Counted from the stretch's first letter, positions 17,925 to 27,645 are shown. The stretch is DNA of 64,000 bases from Poriferisodalis sp965116245 (GCA_965116245.1 OZ220497.1:930001-994000), one strand, 5' to 3'. Made by a program: numbers and translations. Notes: generated by a model not told the origin, from the sequence alone.

Positions 17925-20344
17925 GCGTTGCCGCCTCCAATGGGCTGCGCGAACAGATGGGGCAGCGCGCCCTGCCAGCGTTGAAGCACATCGTCAAGCG
18001 CCAGATCAATATCCAGGCCAGCTTGGTCGACACGGCCAATCTGCACTCTGGATCCCCCAAACGTCCCAAGCCGATAACACGCTATTGACGCCTCCGAGGC
18101 TGCGGCCACGAGTCGCTCCAAGTTTGCGGGCTCTACTGCTGCCAGGACACGACCGGGTGGTTCGGCGAACAGCGCTCGCTGTGCTGGTGCCGACGCTCCA
18201 AGGGCTGGAATACGCGCCTGCACACCCGAGCGACCGTGGCAGCACATTTCAGCCAGGGCCACGCCAAGACCTCCGTCTGAGACATCGTGCGCGAACCGAA
18301 CAAGACTGTTGCGCACTGCCGCTGCCGTGAACACAGCAGTGGCAACAGCGCCTGCTAGGTCAAGTTCGGGCAGCGTCCCATCTCGACACTTGCGGCGATC
18401 CCAAGCCCATCTGCTGCCGCCCAAAGCGGCAAATCGAGGTGAGGCAACATTGCTTGAACCTGCCTCAGTCCACACTTGATCATCGGCGGTGAAATCGGTG
18501 GGGTCTGCGACAGTGCCAGCGAGGGCAAGCGAACTGGGGGCCAAGGAACTGGGGGCCAGCAGCATCAGCCGAGTTCCAGGTGCCAGTTCATCGGCAATAG
18601 GTCGTCGTGAAAGTTCAGGGTGGACACCGATCATGCACACCACCGGCGTAGGACAGATATTGACGCCATCGGTCTCGTTATAGAGGCTGACGTTGCCACC
18701 TACGACTGGTATGCCCAGTGCGTCACAAGCATCAGCCATGCCATCAATAGCTTCGCTGAGCTGCCACATCACCTCGGGATGTGTCGGATTGCCGAAGTTG
18801 AGACAGTTGACAATGGCGAGCGGGTCGGCACCCACGCAAGCCAGGTTCAGCGCCGCCTCAAGCACCACCATGGCGGTGCCCTTGCGCGGATCCACGTCGC
18901 ACCAGCGGTGATTTCCATCAACCGAGAGGGCGAGTCCTCGGCCGGTCGGTGTGCCGTCACGCGGATCCCGCAGCCGCAGCAGCGTGGCATCGTAGCCCGG
19001 TCCCACGACGGTGTTCAAGAACAACTGATGGTCATATTGTCGGTAAACCCAGCGCGGATCGGCAAGCATCGCAAGTAAATCGGTGGCACATTCGTTGACA
19101 CTGTGAACCTGGGACTCGGCAACGTGGGAATTGGCGCTGGCCTCAACCGCCGGATCAACACTGCGGCGGGCGGCCAGGTTTGCCGGAGGATGAAGGGGAC
19201 GGTCATAGCGCGGCGCGTCATCGTGCAACGTGCCAGCCGGAATTTCAGCCAGCACCTCGCCATCAACTCCATCGCAAACCCTCAGCATGCAGTCATCGGT
19301 AACGCGTCCGACAACGGTGGCACTTACCTCCCACCGGGAGCAGATCTCAAGCACCCGCGCTACTTTGGCTGGAGTGACAATTGCCAGCATTCGTTCCTGA
19401 GACTCCGATGTCATTATCTCAAACGGCGCCATACCGCGCTGACGCAACGGCACTGCGCTGACGTCAATCTCCATGCCAGTGCCGCCACGAGCTGCCGTCT
19501 CACTCGCGGCGCACGTCAAGCCAGCACCGCCTAGATCCTGTATCCCGCCGATGAGCCCTTCGTCAAGCAACTCCAGACACGCTTCAATAAGGCGCTTCTC
19601 TTCAAACGGATCGCCAACTTGAACGCTCGGGCGCTTTGTTGAAGCGTCGTCAGCTTCCGCGAACCCCGCAGATGCAAGCACGCTGACCCCACCTATGCCA
19701 TCGCGTCCCGTGGCTGCACCCATAAGCACAGCCGCGCTACCCACCTCAGTAGCTTGACCCAAAACCAAGCGCTCGCTGGGCATGATCCCGAGCGCTGCCA
19801 CGTTGACCAGCGGATTGTGGCGATAGGAGTCACACGACACGAATTCGCCTGCGACTGTAGGGACACCAACGCTGTTGCCGTAACCCGAGATTCCACTAAC
19901 GATTCCTGCGGCAATCCAGTTGCTGTGCGGTTCGTCAAGCGGTCCCACACGAAGTGGGTCGGCGATAGCAATAGGTCGTGCCCCCATCGTGAAGATGTCT
20001 CGCAGAATGCCACCGACTCCAGTCGCCGCTCCCTGGTAGGGCTCAATAGCGGAAGGATGATTGTGGCTCTCTATCCGCAGAGCAATCGCAATGTCGTCAC
20101 CTACGTCCACTACGCCAGCATTCTCACCCGGACCTACCAACACACAGGGAGCTTGTGTCGGCAAACGTTCAAGGTGCATACGCGACGATTTGTACGAACA
20201 ATGCTCCGACCACATGACGGCATACATCGCCAGTTCAAGTTGATTGGGCTGGCGCTCCAAGAGCCCGCAGATGCTGCGGTACTCCTCGTCCGTCAGGCCA
20301 AGAGCCTCATGCAGGCTCAATGAATCGGATCGTGGCTCAGTCAC
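17921..20344 (-). CDS. purL: Phosphoribosylformylglycinamidine synthase subunit PurL
   Basis: 807 aa, somewhat longer than the usual 730-770 of the small-type PurL that works with PurS and PurQ. It makes FGAM from FGAR, glutamine and ATP. The conserved start LGLTDEEYRSICGLLERQPN, the VGPGENAGVVDVGDD nucleotide motif, ESHNHPSAIEPYQGAATGVG and the KGTAMVVLEAALNLACVGAD segment are all seen. A duplicated APSSL element marks a repeat-bearing linker before the last domain. GTG start. It is separated from purQ by a plus-strand gene, so it probably has its own promoter in the 85 bp upstream. Confidence 0.96.
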   Translation of the reverse strand: MTEPRSDSLSLHEALGLTDEEYRSICGLLERQPNQLELAMYAVMWSEHCSYKSSRMHLERLPTQAPCVLVGPGENAGVVDVGDDIAIALRIESHNHPSAIEPYQGAATGVGGILRDIFTMGARPIAIADPLRVGPLDEPHSNWIAAGIVSGISGYGNSVGVPTVAGEFVSCDSYRHNPLVNVAALGIMPSERLVLGQATEVGSAAVLMGAATGRDGIGGVSVLASAGFAEADDASTKRPSVQVGDPFEEKRLIEACLELLDEGLIGGIQDLGGAGLTCAASETAARGGTGMEIDVSAVPLRQRGMAPFEIMTSESQERMLAIVTPAKVARVLEICSRWEVSATVVGRVTDDCMLRVCDGVDGEVLAEIPAGTLHDDAPRYDRPLHPPANLAARRSVDPAVEASANSHVAESQVHSVNECATDLLAMLADPRWVYRQYDHQLFLNTVVGPGYDATLLRLRDPRDGTPTGRGLALSVDGNHRWCDVDPRKGTAMVVLEAALNLACVGADPLAIVNCLNFGNPTHPEVMWQLSEAIDGMADACDALGIPVVGGNVSLYNETDGVNICPTPVVCMIGVHPELSRRPIADELAPGTRLMLLAPSSLAPSSLALAGTVADPTDFTADDQVWTEAGSSNVASPRFAALGGSRWAWDRRKCRDGTLPELDLAGAVATAVFTAAAVRNSLVRFAHDVSDGGLGVALAEMCCHGRSGVQARIPALGASAPAQRALFAEPPGRVLAAVEPANLERLVAAASEASIACYRLGTFGGSRVQIGRVDQAGLDIDLALDDVLQRWQGALPHLFAQPIGGGNA

Positions 20345-20429
20345 GTCAAACCCACCGCGAAAGTCATGTCAGAGCAACCTCTTCAGTAAATGCATAGAAA
20401 AAACACTGATCACCTGATATACATACGGC

Positions 20430-20831
20430 ATGAATACACGCATCATGACCGAAGAACACAAAGCCGCTATCGTCGCTGGCCGGGCTGAAGCTGCGGCAGT
20501 ACGGGACTATCTTGAAGCCCTTGAGGCCCACCGGCCTCGTCGGGGCCGCAGACAGTCTGCGGAGTCGCTGAATGCCAAGCGGGATGCAATAGACAGCCAA
20601 CTGGCCCAGGCAAAGCCAATCAAGCGCTTGCTTTTGCTGCAAGAACGCCGTGACATTGAGGCGGCTCTTGAAGCACTGCAGGTTGAACCTGATATGGCCA
20701 CAGCGGAGCAGGGCTTTATCATTCATGCGGCGGGCTACGGCCAACGCAAGGGAATCGTGTATGCGACCTGGCGTGAATTTGGCGTCTCCGCCGAAATGCT
20801 GGCTCGCGCCGGGATCACAAAAGGCGGTTGA
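20430..20831 (+). CDS. Conserved small actinobacterial protein of unknown function
   Basis: 133 aa, highly charged. It opens with TEEHKAAIVAGRAEAAAVRD and continues with a basic PRRGRRQ segment like an AT-hook, then a helical middle and the end YATWREFGVSAEMLARAGI. This architecture is recalled from conserved hypothetical proteins of many Actinobacteria; the function is unknown and nucleic-acid binding is a guess from the basic patch. It lies on the strand opposite to the purine genes, between purL and purQ. A TATACA hexamer at 20418 ends 6 bp before the ATG, consistent with a leaderless mRNA. Confidence 0.8.
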   Translation: MNTRIMTEEHKAAIVAGRAEAAAVRDYLEALEAHRPRRGRRQSAESLNAKRDAIDSQLAQAKPIKRLLLLQERRDIEAALEALQVEPDMATAEQGFIIHAAGYGQRKGIVYATWREFGVSAEMLARAGITKGG

Positions 20832-20917
20832 CGCCCGAGCAGTTGACTGGGCAGCGGTGGACGCTAGAGGCCAGTCGGCGGTTGAAGACTGTTGACTGGC
20901 ATCTTTAGCTGACATCG

Positions 20918-21661
20918 CTATACCAGTTCATCGCTACCTGCCGCAGCGCCAAGTTGAGCAACCCCTAGTTCGGTATCAACGTGTAGGCCGCTAGTACGTG
21001 CGGCCGCGTGCGTCAACGCTTCAAGCAATAGGCGTCCGTCTGCGGAACCCAAGAGCTCCGACATAGCCCGTTCTGGATGCGGCATCAGCCCCACCACGTT
21101 GCCCTTCTCGTTACAGATACCGGCTATGTCATCCACTGATCCATTCGGATTGTCAACGTAGCGCATGACGATTTGGCCCTTGTCACGCAAACGTCGCAGT
21201 GTTGAGCGGTCGCATACGTAGTTGCCCTCAAAGTGATTGATTGGAAGCGTCAGTTCGTCTGAGGGCAAAATTCCATGTCCTAACACATGATTAACTGACG
21301 TCACTATCAACCTTTGCGGCTGGCACAAGAACGAGAGCCCAACGTTTGGGCGAAGAGCGCCGGGCAGCAAACCCGCTTCGGTTAACACTTGGAATCCGTT
21401 GCATATGCCGACCACGGGACCTCCCGCGGCCGCAAACGCGGTCACCGCCTCCATTACCGGCGAGAACCGAGCGATGGCACCGGCGCGTAAGTAGTCACCG
21501 TATGCAAATCCGCCCGGAATGATCACCGCATCAACGTTGGTCAACGAAGCTGTGTCACTCGGTAGCAGTGCCGTGGGCGTTCCCAGTTCACGCAGCGCAT
21601 CAAGCGTGTCAAGATCGCAGTTTGTGCCGGGAAATCGCACGACACCAACAGTGATGCTCAC
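20918..21661 (-). CDS. purQ: Phosphoribosylformylglycinamidine synthase glutaminase subunit
   Basis: 247 aa class I glutamine amidotransferase that supplies ammonia to PurL. The nucleophile is the Cys of VVGICNGFQVL, and the His-Glu pair is in LMPHPERAM. The oxyanion-side loop PGGFAYGDYLRAGAIA is intact. The C-terminal 20 residues extend beyond the domain. The GTG overlaps the purS stop (GTGA), giving a coupled purS-purQ pair. Confidence 0.96.
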   Translation of the reverse strand: MSITVGVVRFPGTNCDLDTLDALRELGTPTALLPSDTASLTNVDAVIIPGGFAYGDYLRAGAIARFSPVMEAVTAFAAAGGPVVGICNGFQVLTEAGLLPGALRPNVGLSFLCQPQRLIVTSVNHVLGHGILPSDELTLPINHFEGNYVCDRSTLRRLRDKGQIVMRYVDNPNGSVDDIAGICNEKGNVVGLMPHPERAMSELLGSADGRLLLEALTHAAARTSGLHVDTELGVAQLGAAAGSDELV

Positions 21662-21942
21662 CGACGATGGTCCTGCGATGGCCCATGAACCTCCCCATGA
21701 ACCTCAATGCGAGCGTCTTCGATCACTGGGTTGGCAAGCAGGCGATTGCACAACTGCTCAGCTACGGACCGAGCCGCCGATGCATCTGAGGCCGCTACCT
21801 CCATGCGAATGGCTTTACCCACCCTTACATCGCTGACATCGGCATAGCCCAATGCCGTGATCGCACGTTCAATTGTGGTGCCAGCCGGATCGGCGATCTC
21901 GGCACGTGGCGAGATTTCCACCAAGACTTGCCACGCGCTCAT
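21658..21942 (-). CDS. purS: Phosphoribosylformylglycinamidine synthase subunit PurS
   Basis: 94 aa small subunit that bridges PurQ and PurL in the FGAM synthase complex. The fold signature VLVEISPRAEIADPAGTTIE and YADVSDVRVGKAIRMEV is seen. The ATG at 21942 is chosen because it overlaps the purC stop (ATGA); an upstream in-frame TTG would place 14 residues inside purC. Confidence 0.94.
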   Translation of the reverse strand: MSAWQVLVEISPRAEIADPAGTTIERAITALGYADVSDVRVGKAIRMEVAASDASAARSVAEQLCNRLLANPVIEDARIEVHGEVHGPSQDHRR

Positions 21943-22844
21943 GAACTGCAGCGGTCCGCTGACACGCCCGATTGCGTCAGCCAATCGTCAAATGACTCGC
22001 CGGTCAACGTCTCGTACGCTTCGATGTAGCGGTCGCGGGTGGCAGAAATCACTTCGTCTGCTAATGGAGGTGGCGGCGGTTGCTTGTTCCAGCCAGTGGC
22101 CTGCGTTGCGTCGCGAACTGGCTGCTTGTCTAGAGACGGCGGAGAGGCGCCGGGCTGCCAGAGATCTTTGGGCCAAAACCGGGACGAGTCTGGTGTAAGC
22201 AACTCATCAGCAATAACCAGAGTGTCATCCACATAGCCCAACTCGAACTTGGTGTCCGCAATGATGATCCCCCGCTCTGACGCAAGCGCGGCAGCGGCGC
22301 TGTAAGCCTCAACGCACAGTTGGCGAGCGGCCTCCGCAGCTTCTTGGCCAATCAGACCGGCCGCGGCGGCGGCGGAGATGTTCATGTCGTGCCCATCAGT
22401 TGCCTTGGTTGAAGGCGTGAAGACAGGCTCGGGGAGCTGCTGTGACTCAAGCAGACCAGGTGGCAAAGGCTCGTCATGCATGGTGCCGTGGGCTCGGTAT
22501 TCCTTCCATGCCGACCCCGTGATATAGCCACGCACGATGCACTCAATCGGCAACATCTCCGCGTGACGTACTAGCAGGGCGCGACCAGTCCATTCGCGTC
22601 GCTGAGCCGCTGCGGGGAAGTCACTCGGATCGGCAGAAACAACATGGGTCGGTGCGATGTTGGCGAGCCACGTTGACCACCATGCGGTCATCGCCGTCAA
22701 AACGCGACCCTTATCGGGTACCGGTTGATCAAATACCACATCAAAGGCTGAGATACGGTCGGTCGCAACCATAAGCAGGTGCGTGGCGTCGATGCGGTAC
22801 ATCTCCCGCACCTTGCCTTGGTGTACTAGCTCAAGCTCGGTCAC
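21939..22844 (-). CDS. purC: SAICAR synthetase
   Basis: 301 aa. It ligates aspartate to CAIR. Motifs are HQGKVREMYRID, ATDRISAFDVVF, ECIVRGYITGSAWKEY, IIADTKFELGYVDD and LTPDSSRFWP. The GTG at 22844 is chosen because AGAGGA lies just upstream and the product then has the family length; the frame is open for 90 codons further up, but those residues do not match the family. 94 bp separate it from purB. Confidence 0.95.
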   Translation of the reverse strand: MTELELVHQGKVREMYRIDATHLLMVATDRISAFDVVFDQPVPDKGRVLTAMTAWWSTWLANIAPTHVVSADPSDFPAAAQRREWTGRALLVRHAEMLPIECIVRGYITGSAWKEYRAHGTMHDEPLPPGLLESQQLPEPVFTPSTKATDGHDMNISAAAAAGLIGQEAAEAARQLCVEAYSAAAALASERGIIIADTKFELGYVDDTLVIADELLTPDSSRFWPKDLWQPGASPPSLDKQPVRDATQATGWNKQPPPPPLADEVISATRDRYIEAYETLTGESFDDWLTQSGVSADRCSS

Positions 22845-22938
22845 AATGTTCCTCTTGATTGCGTTGACTCTTTTGCCTTCGTTGAATGCGTTGGCGGCGT
22901 GGCGGGGTAAATCGCGTTGAATTTGCAGGGTCACTGGA

Positions 22939-24369
22939 CTACAGGATTGGACCCGGCTCGTAGTTGACAGCGGCACCGTATGTCTGCGCCACCTTTCCCG
23001 CCGCTGCCACGAAGTCATCAACCTGATCACCGCAGCGACCAGCAAACGACGCTGGATCTTCAAGCGCCGCTGCAATGTCGTGAGCGCTGAGTTGTAGATG
23101 CGGATCGGCAGCAATTCGATCTGCTAGATCGTTCCGGTCGGTTTCGCCTCGGCGCAACGCCAACGCGGCAGCGGTCGCATGGGCACCAATGAGCCGATGG
23201 GCTTCTTCGCGTCCCGCGCCTGCAGCCACGGCGGCGCCTAGCAGACGAGTAGTAGCCAAAAACGGCAGGTAAGTGGCCAGCTCCGCCTCCACCCGAGCCG
23301 GAAACACGGCAAAGCCGTCCAGAACGCTGAAGGTGGTCTCCAGTGCCCCGTCGAGCGCGTAGAAAGCATCGGGCAGCACGACGCGTCGCACCACCGAGCA
23401 GCTCACATCGCCTTCGTCCCACTGGGCACCGGCTAGCTGCGACGCCATAGTCAGGTGTCCTCGCAGAATGGTCACGAGGCCCGTGATTCGTTCACAAGAG
23501 CGGGTGTTCATCTTGTGCGGCATCGCCGATGAGCCAACTTGCCCCACAGCGAAACCCTCGCTCATCAACTCCTGACCAGCCCCAAGGCGCACGCTGAGTG
23601 CCAAGTTGCCCAACGGTGCGGCGGCGCCGACCAATGCTGCGACGACATCAAGATCAAACGAGCGAGGATAGATCTGCCCTGCCGCGCCCAACACCCGTGT
23701 GAAACCCATCTCGCTAGCAATGCGATGCTCCAAGCGATCCGCAGCAGCAGCGTCGCCGCCCAACAGCTCCAGCATGTCTTGCTGGGTGCCTGCTGGCCCA
23801 CGAATACCGCGCAACCGATAGCGCTCCAGCAGTTCTTCCAGTCGTTCAAGCGATGCCAACACTTCGGTACCGATTGAAGCCCAACGCTTACCCAGTGTGG
23901 TTGCCTGCGCGGGCACGTTGTGTGTTCGAGCCGTCATTACCAGGTCTCGGTGAGCGCTGGCCAAAGCCGCGATGCGAACCACCAAGGCCGCCAAGCGTCT
24001 GACGATTAGGCCCATCGCGCTCCTTGTCTGGCTTTGCTCAACGTTCTCGGTGACATCGCGTGAAGTCATCGCTCGATGTATCTGCTCATAGCCAGCTAGC
24101 GCGCTGAACTCCTCAATTCGCGCCTTGACGTCATGGCGGGTGATCCGTTCTCGCTCGGCGATGGAGTCAAGGTCAACTTGTGTGAGCACAGCGCGGTAGG
24201 CGTCCAAGGCGCCGTCTGGTACTGCGACTCCTGCATCTCGCTGCGCTTCCAGCACCGCTATCCATAGCCGTCGTTCCAATATGACTTTGTTGCGAGCCGA
24301 CCAAAGGTCGGCCATTTCTGCGGAGGCGTAGCGCGTCGCCAAGACGTTGGGAACTATGGCTGCGCTCAC
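22939..24369 (-). CDS. purB: Adenylosuccinate lyase
   Basis: 476 aa fumarase/aspartase-superfamily enzyme acting twice in purine synthesis (SAICAR to AICAR, adenylosuccinate to AMP). The family begins around PNVLATRYASAEMADLWS. HDVKARIEEF, MTSRDVTENVEQSQT and the signature loop GSSAMPHKMNTRSCERI are intact, with the catalytic His in RTHNVPAQATTLGKRW. Start uncertain: GTG 24369 leaves a natural N-terminus after the purE stop; ATG 24405 would overlap purE by 29 bp. Confidence 0.94.
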   Translation of the reverse strand: MSAAIVPNVLATRYASAEMADLWSARNKVILERRLWIAVLEAQRDAGVAVPDGALDAYRAVLTQVDLDSIAERERITRHDVKARIEEFSALAGYEQIHRAMTSRDVTENVEQSQTRSAMGLIVRRLAALVVRIAALASAHRDLVMTARTHNVPAQATTLGKRWASIGTEVLASLERLEELLERYRLRGIRGPAGTQQDMLELLGGDAAAADRLEHRIASEMGFTRVLGAAGQIYPRSFDLDVVAALVGAAAPLGNLALSVRLGAGQELMSEGFAVGQVGSSAMPHKMNTRSCERITGLVTILRGHLTMASQLAGAQWDEGDVSCSVVRRVVLPDAFYALDGALETTFSVLDGFAVFPARVEAELATYLPFLATTRLLGAAVAAGAGREEAHRLIGAHATAAALALRRGETDRNDLADRIAADPHLQLSAHDIAAALEDPASFAGRCGDQVDDFVAAAGKVAQTYGAAVNYEPGPIL

Positions 24370-24376
24370 TTTGGTC

Positions 24377-24823
24377 TCAACGTGCGCCTGCAGCGCGGAA
24401 CTCATCGAGCTGAGCTGCCAGCCCAGTGTCGGTTACCGCCAGGATTTCCGCCACCAGCACTGCCGCATTTGCCGAGCCGTTCACGGCAACGGTTGCTACG
24501 GGTATGCCCTTGGGCATCTGAACCGTAGACAGCAACGCATCTAGGCCGTCGGCGAGGCCGCCGCTGAGCGGCACACCGATTACAGGCAGCGTCGTATGAG
24601 CAGCGACCACTCCGGCCAGGTGAGCGGCCATACCGGCACCGCAAATGATCGCAGCAAAGCCATCATCGCGAGCAGCAGCCGCGAATGACGCCACCGCCGC
24701 AGGAGTGCGATGGGCACTCATCACCTCACTCACGTACTCGATCCCAAATCTGTCAAACATCTCAGCGGCAGGAGCCATCTTCGAGGCATCGTTCGGTGAG
24801 CCCATCAAAATTGCGATCTTCAC
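24377..24823 (-). CDS. purE: N5-carboxyaminoimidazole ribonucleotide mutase
   Basis: 148 aa class I PurE, which moves the carboxyl of N5-CAIR to form CAIR. The active-site loops are MGSPNDASKM, VMSAHRTPAAV and GAGMAAHLAGVVA, and GVPLSGGLADGLDALLSTVQ is the classic C-terminal motif. GTG start. No purK is present in the window, so it must lie elsewhere. Confidence 0.96.
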   Translation of the reverse strand: MKIAILMGSPNDASKMAPAAEMFDRFGIEYVSEVMSAHRTPAAVASFAAAARDDGFAAIICGAGMAAHLAGVVAAHTTLPVIGVPLSGGLADGLDALLSTVQMPKGIPVATVAVNGSANAAVLVAEILAVTDTGLAAQLDEFRAAGAR

Positions 24824-24869
24824 GAACCGAGTCTCCCTAGCTACTTCCTACCTACAAACACTGCCCAAG

Positions 24870-24953
24870 ATGAAGACAGCCCATTATGAAGACAGCCCCA
24901 CTATGAAAGCAGCCCCACTATGAAAGCAGCCCCACTATGAAAGCAGCCCAGTG
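24870..24953. repeat. Tandem repeat, 5 x 17 bp, running into the purD stop
   Basis: Units of the form ATGAAAGCAGCCCCACT; the first two carry GAAGAC in place of GAAAGC and the first is 16 bp long. The array spans the purE-purD gap and forms the last codons and the TAG of purD. A second short direct repeat, GGGTTGTGC, follows inside purD. Confidence 0.9.
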
Positions 24954-26212
24954 GGTTGTGCGGGTTGTGCGCTGGCTGCGGCTATATCAGTGCGATATGT
25001 CATACCAGGCCAGCTAAGGTGCCGGACCGCTTCGTAGGCACGATCGCGCGCGGTTGGGACATCGGGTCCGCGACCACACACGCTTAGCACTCTGCCACCG
25101 GCGGTTACCCACGACCCGGGTGTACCCGCGTGACCATCGTCGCGCCCTAGGCCTGCGCAGAAAACGGTGACATCATTGACTTCGCGGGCGCGCTCAAGGC
25201 CCGTGATGGCATCGCCAATCCTCGGCGCGGCCGGGTAGCCATCAGCGGCGCAAACGACGCACACCATGGCGTCGTCGGAGAGGACTATCTCCTGGCTCAA
25301 TTCGCCCTGCGCTGCTCTCGCCAACAACATCGCAAGATCGTTGTCAATCCGCGGCAAGATGACTTGGGCCTCGGGATCACCGAAGCGCACGTTGAACTCC
25401 AACAATCGCGGTCCGTCGGACGTCAAAATGAAACCTGCGTAGAGCACGCCCCGATATTCCACCCCTCGTCTGGTCAACTCGGCCAACGTGGGCTCAAACG
25501 CCAACTCAGCGAGCTCAACACACCCAGCGCGGTCTACGTCAGACAGCGGCGAGACACAACCCATGCCGCCCGTGTTTGGTCCCGCGTCGCCATCGCCTAA
25601 GCGTTTGTAGTCGCGCACCGCGGTGGGCACCAGCACCGCCCGATGGCCGTCGCAGATCGCAAACAGAGACACCTCACGGCCCAGCAGTCCTTCCTCAATA
25701 ACAATGCGACGTCCAGCGTTACCGAACGCAGTTCCGCCCAGCTTGGCATCTATATCGCGGTGGGCCGCCACCAAGTCTTCGGTCACCAGTACACCCTTGC
25801 CAGCCGCGAGTCCGCTGGTCTTGATCACGTACGGAGGCGATTGTGTCTCCAGGTAGGCATGAGCAGCTTGGCGGTTCTCAGGTTCGCTGCCGAACGTGGC
25901 GTAGGCCGCTGTAGGCACGCCAGCAGCACTGACGACCTCTTTCATCCACGCCTTGGAACTCTCCATAGTCGCTCCGTCCGCGCCAGGACCAAACACAAGT
26001 CGACCCGCTGCTCGCAAACGGTCAGCGAGACCGTCGGCCAGCGGCCCTTCGGGGCCGATGACGTACAGATCGGCATCAATCTCGGTCGGAGCCGTGTCGG
26101 TACTGCCAGCTATGCCCGGATTGCCCGGCGTTACGACGACTTCGGCGGTTCGGGCCAGCACATTGGCCAAGGCATGCTCACGCCCGCCGCTGCCCACAAC
26201 GCAGACCTTCAT
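24935..26212 (-). CDS. purD: Phosphoribosylamine-glycine ligase (GAR synthetase)
   Basis: 425 aa ATP-grasp enzyme, step 2 of purine synthesis. VVGSGGREHALANVLA opens the N domain. The ATP-grasp site is YVIKTSGLAAGKGVLV, and NTGGMGCVSP and LEFNVRFGDPEAQVILPR are the catalytic motifs. The last 15 residues (from AASAQPAQ) are encoded by repeat DNA and are not family-conserved. ATG start, about 75 bp downstream of purA. Confidence 0.96.
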   Translation of the reverse strand: MKVCVVGSGGREHALANVLARTAEVVVTPGNPGIAGSTDTAPTEIDADLYVIGPEGPLADGLADRLRAAGRLVFGPGADGATMESSKAWMKEVVSAAGVPTAAYATFGSEPENRQAAHAYLETQSPPYVIKTSGLAAGKGVLVTEDLVAAHRDIDAKLGGTAFGNAGRRIVIEEGLLGREVSLFAICDGHRAVLVPTAVRDYKRLGDGDAGPNTGGMGCVSPLSDVDRAGCVELAELAFEPTLAELTRRGVEYRGVLYAGFILTSDGPRLLEFNVRFGDPEAQVILPRIDNDLAMLLARAAQGELSQEIVLSDDAMVCVVCAADGYPAAPRIGDAITGLERAREVNDVTVFCAGLGRDDGHAGTPGSWVTAGGRVLSVCGRGPDVPTARDRAYEAVRHLSWPGMTYRTDIAAASAQPAQPTGLLS

Positions 26213-26288
26213 TCTGTGGGGCCCCTCACGCCACCGGCTGTGTCGCTTTGCGGCAGTTCACGCCGACGGCTGGCTGTTCCGCGGCGGT

Positions 26289-27569
26289 TCACGCCGCGAA
26301 ACGTATGTACTGCTCGCGGCCAGGACCGACGCAAACATATCGGATTGGCAGACCTAGCTGACGTTCAAGGAAGACGATGTAGTCCACCGCTTGGCGTGGT
26401 AGCTGCCATCGTTCGGTGACTTTGTCCAGCGGTGTCTTCCAGCCCGGCAGTGTCGCGTAGACCGGTTGCGCCCGATCGCACAACGAGCGCAGATGGGGTA
26501 GGTAGTCGTAGCGGCGCCCGTCCACCTCATAGGCCACGCACACTTGGATCGTGTCAAGTTCATCAAGCACATCCAGCTTGGTGAGTGCCAGCTCCGTACA
26601 TGCGTTGAGTCGGGCAGCTTGGCGGCCCATTACCGCGTCAAACCAGCCGCAGCGACGGCGGCGCCCTGTGTTGGTGCCAAACTCGGCCCCACGCTCAACC
26701 AAAACGTCGCCGACCTCGTCGTGCAACTCAGTCACGAACGGGCCGGACCCCACCCGCGTGGTGTAGGCCTTGGCGATACCGATGACTTGATCAACGGCCC
26801 CGGGACCAATACCTGAGCCAACCAACGCGAAACCAGCCACCGGATTGGACGAAGTGACAAACGGATAGGTGCCATGGTCCAGGTCCAAGAAGGTGGCCTG
26901 GGCGCCTTCAAACAGAACTCGGTCTCCTGCATGCAGCGCTTCATGTAGCCAGCCCACCGTGTCGCCGATCAACGGAGCAAGCCGCGGTGCTACATCGGTG
27001 ATGAGCTCATCGGCCAGCTCATCGGCGTCCACGCCGGGATGCTCATAGACGCTTTGCAGATAGGCGTTGCGTTCTCTCAGTACTCCCAGCAGTCGGGAAC
27101 GTAGCGACTGTGGCTCGGCCAGATCCTCCACTCGGAGCCCGACTCGCGCAGCCTTATCAGCGTACGCCGGGCCAATACCTCGCTTAGTCGTGCCAAGTTT
27201 GGCGTCACCGCGCTGCCCCTCGGCAAGTTCGTCAGCCAACTGATGGTACGGCAAGACAAGATGCGCTGCGGGGCTGAGCATCAAGCGACCGCAGTCAACA
27301 CCCCGACTAGCGAGCATGTCAATCTCATCAATCAGCACCCAAGGGTTGATCACCACGCCGTTGCCGATAATGGGTGTCACATGATTATACAGCACCCCGC
27401 TGGGAATGAGCTGCAGGGCGAATGTTTCTCCGTCCACAACAATCGTGTGACCAGCATTGTGTCCACCTTGATAGCGAACGACGTGCTGGCAGTCTTTCGC
27501 AACGATGTCAACGATGCGGCCCTTGCCCTCGTCGCCCCATTGCATTCCCACCACAATTGAGCCCGGCAT
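26289..27569 (-). CDS. purA: Adenylosuccinate synthetase
   Basis: 426 aa GTP-dependent enzyme that converts IMP to adenylosuccinate. The first loop GMQWGDEGKGRIVDIVA holds the catalytic Asp, followed by RYQGGHNAGHT and the signature LGTTKRGIGPAYADKAAR. FGTNTGRRRRCGWFDAV and the base-recognition end GPGREQYI are intact. The ATG at 27569 gives the normal length; an upstream in-frame start would overlap clpB. It is read in the same direction as clpB, 76 bp after the clpB stop. Confidence 0.96.
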   Translation of the reverse strand: MPGSIVVGMQWGDEGKGRIVDIVAKDCQHVVRYQGGHNAGHTIVVDGETFALQLIPSGVLYNHVTPIIGNGVVINPWVLIDEIDMLASRGVDCGRLMLSPAAHLVLPYHQLADELAEGQRGDAKLGTTKRGIGPAYADKAARVGLRVEDLAEPQSLRSRLLGVLRERNAYLQSVYEHPGVDADELADELITDVAPRLAPLIGDTVGWLHEALHAGDRVLFEGAQATFLDLDHGTYPFVTSSNPVAGFALVGSGIGPGAVDQVIGIAKAYTTRVGSGPFVTELHDEVGDVLVERGAEFGTNTGRRRRCGWFDAVMGRQAARLNACTELALTKLDVLDELDTIQVCVAYEVDGRRYDYLPHLRSLCDRAQPVYATLPGWKTPLDKVTERWQLPRQAVDYIVFLERQLGLPIRYVCVGPGREQYIRFAA

Positions 27570-27645
27570 GACTAGTGCTTCACCCGCCTGAATGGCGCTG
27601 CCATTCTCACCAGCCCAGTCTAGAGAAGAGCCACAGCAAGACTGC

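Noticed and set aside
20364..20915. 183-aa minus-strand frame opposite the 20430 gene
   Set aside because: Its residues show no family character and it is a shadow of the plus-strand gene, which has a recognisable conserved sequence and a good promoter.
22845..23114. 90-residue N-terminal extension of PurC
   Set aside because: It overlaps purB, is unlike PurC, and a GTG with a good ribosome binding site at 22844 gives the normal protein.
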